The notes under the pieces: model-generated
Told to the model about the DNA's origin: nothing
Database searches by the model: none
What the model saw: only the letters and a program-made list of their open reading frames with translations
From: Planctomycetales bacterium
GTDB lineage: Bacteria > Planctomycetota > Planctomycetia > Isosphaerales > Isosphaeraceae
DNA length: 34,609 nt
Direction of reading: 5' to 3'
NCBI GenBank assembly: GCA_027459775.1
Contig: DAIDHE010000219.1
Coordinates: forward strand, 1 to 34,609
Shown: in pieces, positions 33,022 to 34,609 of the stretch
How positions within the stretch are numbered: the first letter of the stretch is position 1
How the letters are laid out: every line of letters starts with the position of its first letter
Made by a program: the position numbers and the translations under genes

Positions 33022-34609
33022 TCAGACCCATCCGTGGCGTTTGCGGAGCCACCATTCGAGGGTCAGCAAGAGGGTGAAGAGAAGCAGGAAGGGCCAGTTG
33101 TCCCAGACCTTGTATTCGGTGGGGCTCAGGTATTCGGTGAAGGCCGATCGGTCGAGTCCCTTGAGGTGGGTCGCGAGTCGTTCGGGGCTGACGAGCTCGC
33201 CGCCTGTCATGGTGGCGATCTCACGCGCCAGCTTGAGGTCGGCGGAGGGGTTTTCGAGCTCGCGGTCGTCTTGATAGACGAGGAAGCGGGCGGAATCGCG
33301 GCCGATTTCCTTGCCATCCTTGCGGGCGATCACGGAGACGGTGTACTCGCCGGGCAGGCCGACGTTTTCGGTGGCGTAGATCGAGCCGCGGCCCATGTCG
33401 CCCTGCTCGGGGATTTCGAGGGGGCTCGTGGCGGGGGTGGGTCGCGCTCGCTCGACCTTGCCCTCGTAGACGACGCCGGTGATGGCGTTCCCCTTGGCAT
33501 CGTGGGCGGCGACCTTGAGATCGAGCTTGTCGCCGACGGCGATTCTGCGCTTTTCGAGGGTCAGGGAAACGTGGTCGTCGCTGTCGTTTTCCTTGTGAGC
33601 GAGCCAGAAAATGACCTGCCGCCAGAACCGGCGGTGGGCGAGGCGGCCCTCCTCGCTGGCGCGGGCCCAGACCCAGGTTTCGCCGCCGAAGGCGAGCACG
33701 CGGCCGAGGTCGCCGACGGGCATGCTGAGCATGATCGGCTCGGGATTGGGGGCGGGGGTCGTGCCCAGGATGGTCGCGCCCAGCTTGGGATCGCCCAGGT
33801 GGTTCGTCCCCTGAATGGGAAACATGGAGTCCCAGATGCGGGCGCTTTCAGCCCTGGTCGGACCGACCTGGAGCAGGTAGCCGTCCAGGCCGAGATTGCT
33901 GGGGACGAACTTGACGCCCCCCTCGGGCTCGAGCTGACCGTCGCCAGGATGGATCGCGGTAGGCAGGATGCCGGCGATCTCGGTGTCGGCCCAGCCCCCC
34001 GCGCCAAAGCTCGAGTGCCCGCCGAGCATCATGAACCCCGCCCCCTTGCGAACGGCGTCGGCCAGGAGCTTGTGTTGCGCGCGGGTGAAAAAGTTGGCGG
34101 CGATGTCCGAGAGGATGTAAACGTTGTAGCGGCCGGGGGTGAACTCGGCGTCGTCGATCTCGCCCTTGCCCTCCTCGGCCGGTTTATGGAGCAGGGCCCC
34201 TTCCACCAGGATGTCGGGCGATCGGCCGATCGCCCGCATGAGAAACCGATAGTCGAAGGTGAGATTCGGCCCTTGCAAGAACAGCACGTTCAGACCGCCG
34301 GAGAGGACGGTGACGAACGTGCTGACCTCGTTGTTGCTCTCGACGAGCTCGCCGTCGCGCTTGACGACCCGGAGCGTGATCTTTTTTTCGCCGTGGGTTT
34401 GGGGGATGTACTTGAGGCCGGCCAGGGGGATGACCTGGGCGTCTTCCGGGGCCTTGACCTGCATCTTGGCGACGGGCGCGTCCTGGCCCTCGACCAGGAG
34501 CTCGACGTCGAGCCACTGGTTGGCGAAGCCGCGAGCGATCAGGCTTCCCTTGACGACGAGCTCGTTCTTGACGAAGACGGTCGGGTTGGCGATCAGGTCG
34601 CGAACGGCG
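33022..34609 (-). CDS. GATase-like membrane protein, partial at 5' end
   Basis: The frame is open from the right edge of the window to the stop at 33022, giving 528 or more residues; the true start lies outside. The middle carries a class-I-glutamine-amidotransferase-like segment (VLFLQGPNLTFDYRFLMRAI, then YILSDIAANFFT and GAGFMMLGGHSSFGAGGW). After a beta-rich region it ends in a single membrane helix (WPFLLLFTLLLTLEWWL) and a basic tail. This layout matches planctomycete proteins annotated as glutamine amidotransferase or VWA/BatA-like membrane proteins. The catalytic cysteine of a true amidotransferase is not evident: the expected position reads GGHSS. The domain is more likely structural. 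Function unknown. Confidence 0.8.
   Translation of the reverse strand, partial: AVRDLIANPTVFVKNELVVKGSLIARGFANQWLDVELLVEGQDAPVAKMQVKAPEDAQVIPLAGLKYIPQTHGEKKITLRVVKRDGELVESNNEVSTFVTVLSGGLNVLFLQGPNLTFDYRFLMRAIGRSPDILVEGALLHKPAEEGKGEIDDAEFTPGRYNVYILSDIAANFFTRAQHKLLADAVRKGAGFMMLGGHSSFGAGGWADTEIAGILPTAIHPGDGQLEPEGGVKFVPSNLGLDGYLLQVGPTRAESARIWDSMFPIQGTNHLGDPKLGATILGTTPAPNPEPIMLSMPVGDLGRVLAFGGETWVWARASEEGRLAHRRFWRQVIFWLAHKENDSDDHVSLTLEKRRIAVGDKLDLKVAAHDAKGNAITGVVYEGKVERARPTPATSPLEIPEQGDMGRGSIYATENVGLPGEYTVSVIARKDGKEIGRDSARFLVYQDDRELENPSADLKLAREIATMTGGELVSPERLATHLKGLDRSAFTEYLSPTEYKVWDNWPFLLLFTLLLTLEWWLRKRHGWV

Noticed and set aside
1-34609. tRNA or rRNA genes
   Set aside because: I found no cloverleaf-like segment with a TTCGANTC-type T arm in a suitable context, and no rRNA-like stretch.

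Overview
The window is high-GC chromosomal DNA, most likely from a planctomycete, probably close to the Isosphaeraceae (Singulisphaera/Isosphaera type). That assignment is inference from gene content: two DUF1559 pseudopilin-like proteins, a TIGR03067 protein, a YTV-type cell-wall repeat protein, a DUF1573-like protein, several TPR membrane proteins, a multihaem cytochrome and a sulfatase-fold enzyme. Genes are loosely packed, lie on both strands and are separated by dispersed palindromic repeats. I see no tRNA, rRNA, CRISPR array, phage or transposase gene.

Layout. 1-2.8 kb: the edge of a leftward gene, a Bax-inhibitor-1/YccA membrane protein, then a Gfo/Idh/MocA oxidoreductase followed by a NikR-like metal regulator. 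3.0-6.3 kb (minus): a DUF2752 membrane protein, glucose-6-phosphate dehydrogenase (zwf) and its OpcA-type partner, an oxidative pentose-phosphate operon. 6.7-11.3 kb: a polytopic membrane protein, a TIGR03067 secreted protein, a zinc-ribbon membrane protein and an RbsA-type double ABC ATPase with no visible permease. 11.4-15.1 kb: a probable operon of a DUF1573-like anchored protein, a pseudopilin-like DUF1559 protein coupled to it by an ATGA overlap, a small secreted protein with 12 cysteines, and a C-terminally anchored protein of unknown function. 15.2-17.3 kb: an FG-GAP protein coupled by ATGA to a methyltransferase with an export-type N-terminus. 17.3-20.4 kb: an APC permease and a small unknown gene bracketed by two direct copies of a repeat, then about 1 kb of repeat-rich non-coding DNA. 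20.4-25.6 kb: a YTV envelope protein built on an exact 16-residue period, a multihaem cytochrome gene broken by a 23-bp tandem duplication, and a TPR protein. 25.9-31.9 kb (minus): a membrane sulfatase-fold enzyme split at a 9-G run, a second DUF1559 protein with a small lipoprotein, another TPR protein, a sugar-phosphate isomerase-like TIM barrel and a small upstream ORF. 33.0 kb to the end (minus): the 3' part of a large GATase-like membrane protein.

Most of the accessory genes encode exported, envelope or redox proteins. The best leads are the two frameshift lesions at slippage-prone sequences (23-bp duplication at 22427-22472; 9-G tract at 27579-27587), the pseudopilin/cysteine-rich operon at 11.4-15.1 kb, and the repeat pair at 17.3/19.4 kb. 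All functions come from reading translated sequence; no database search was run.
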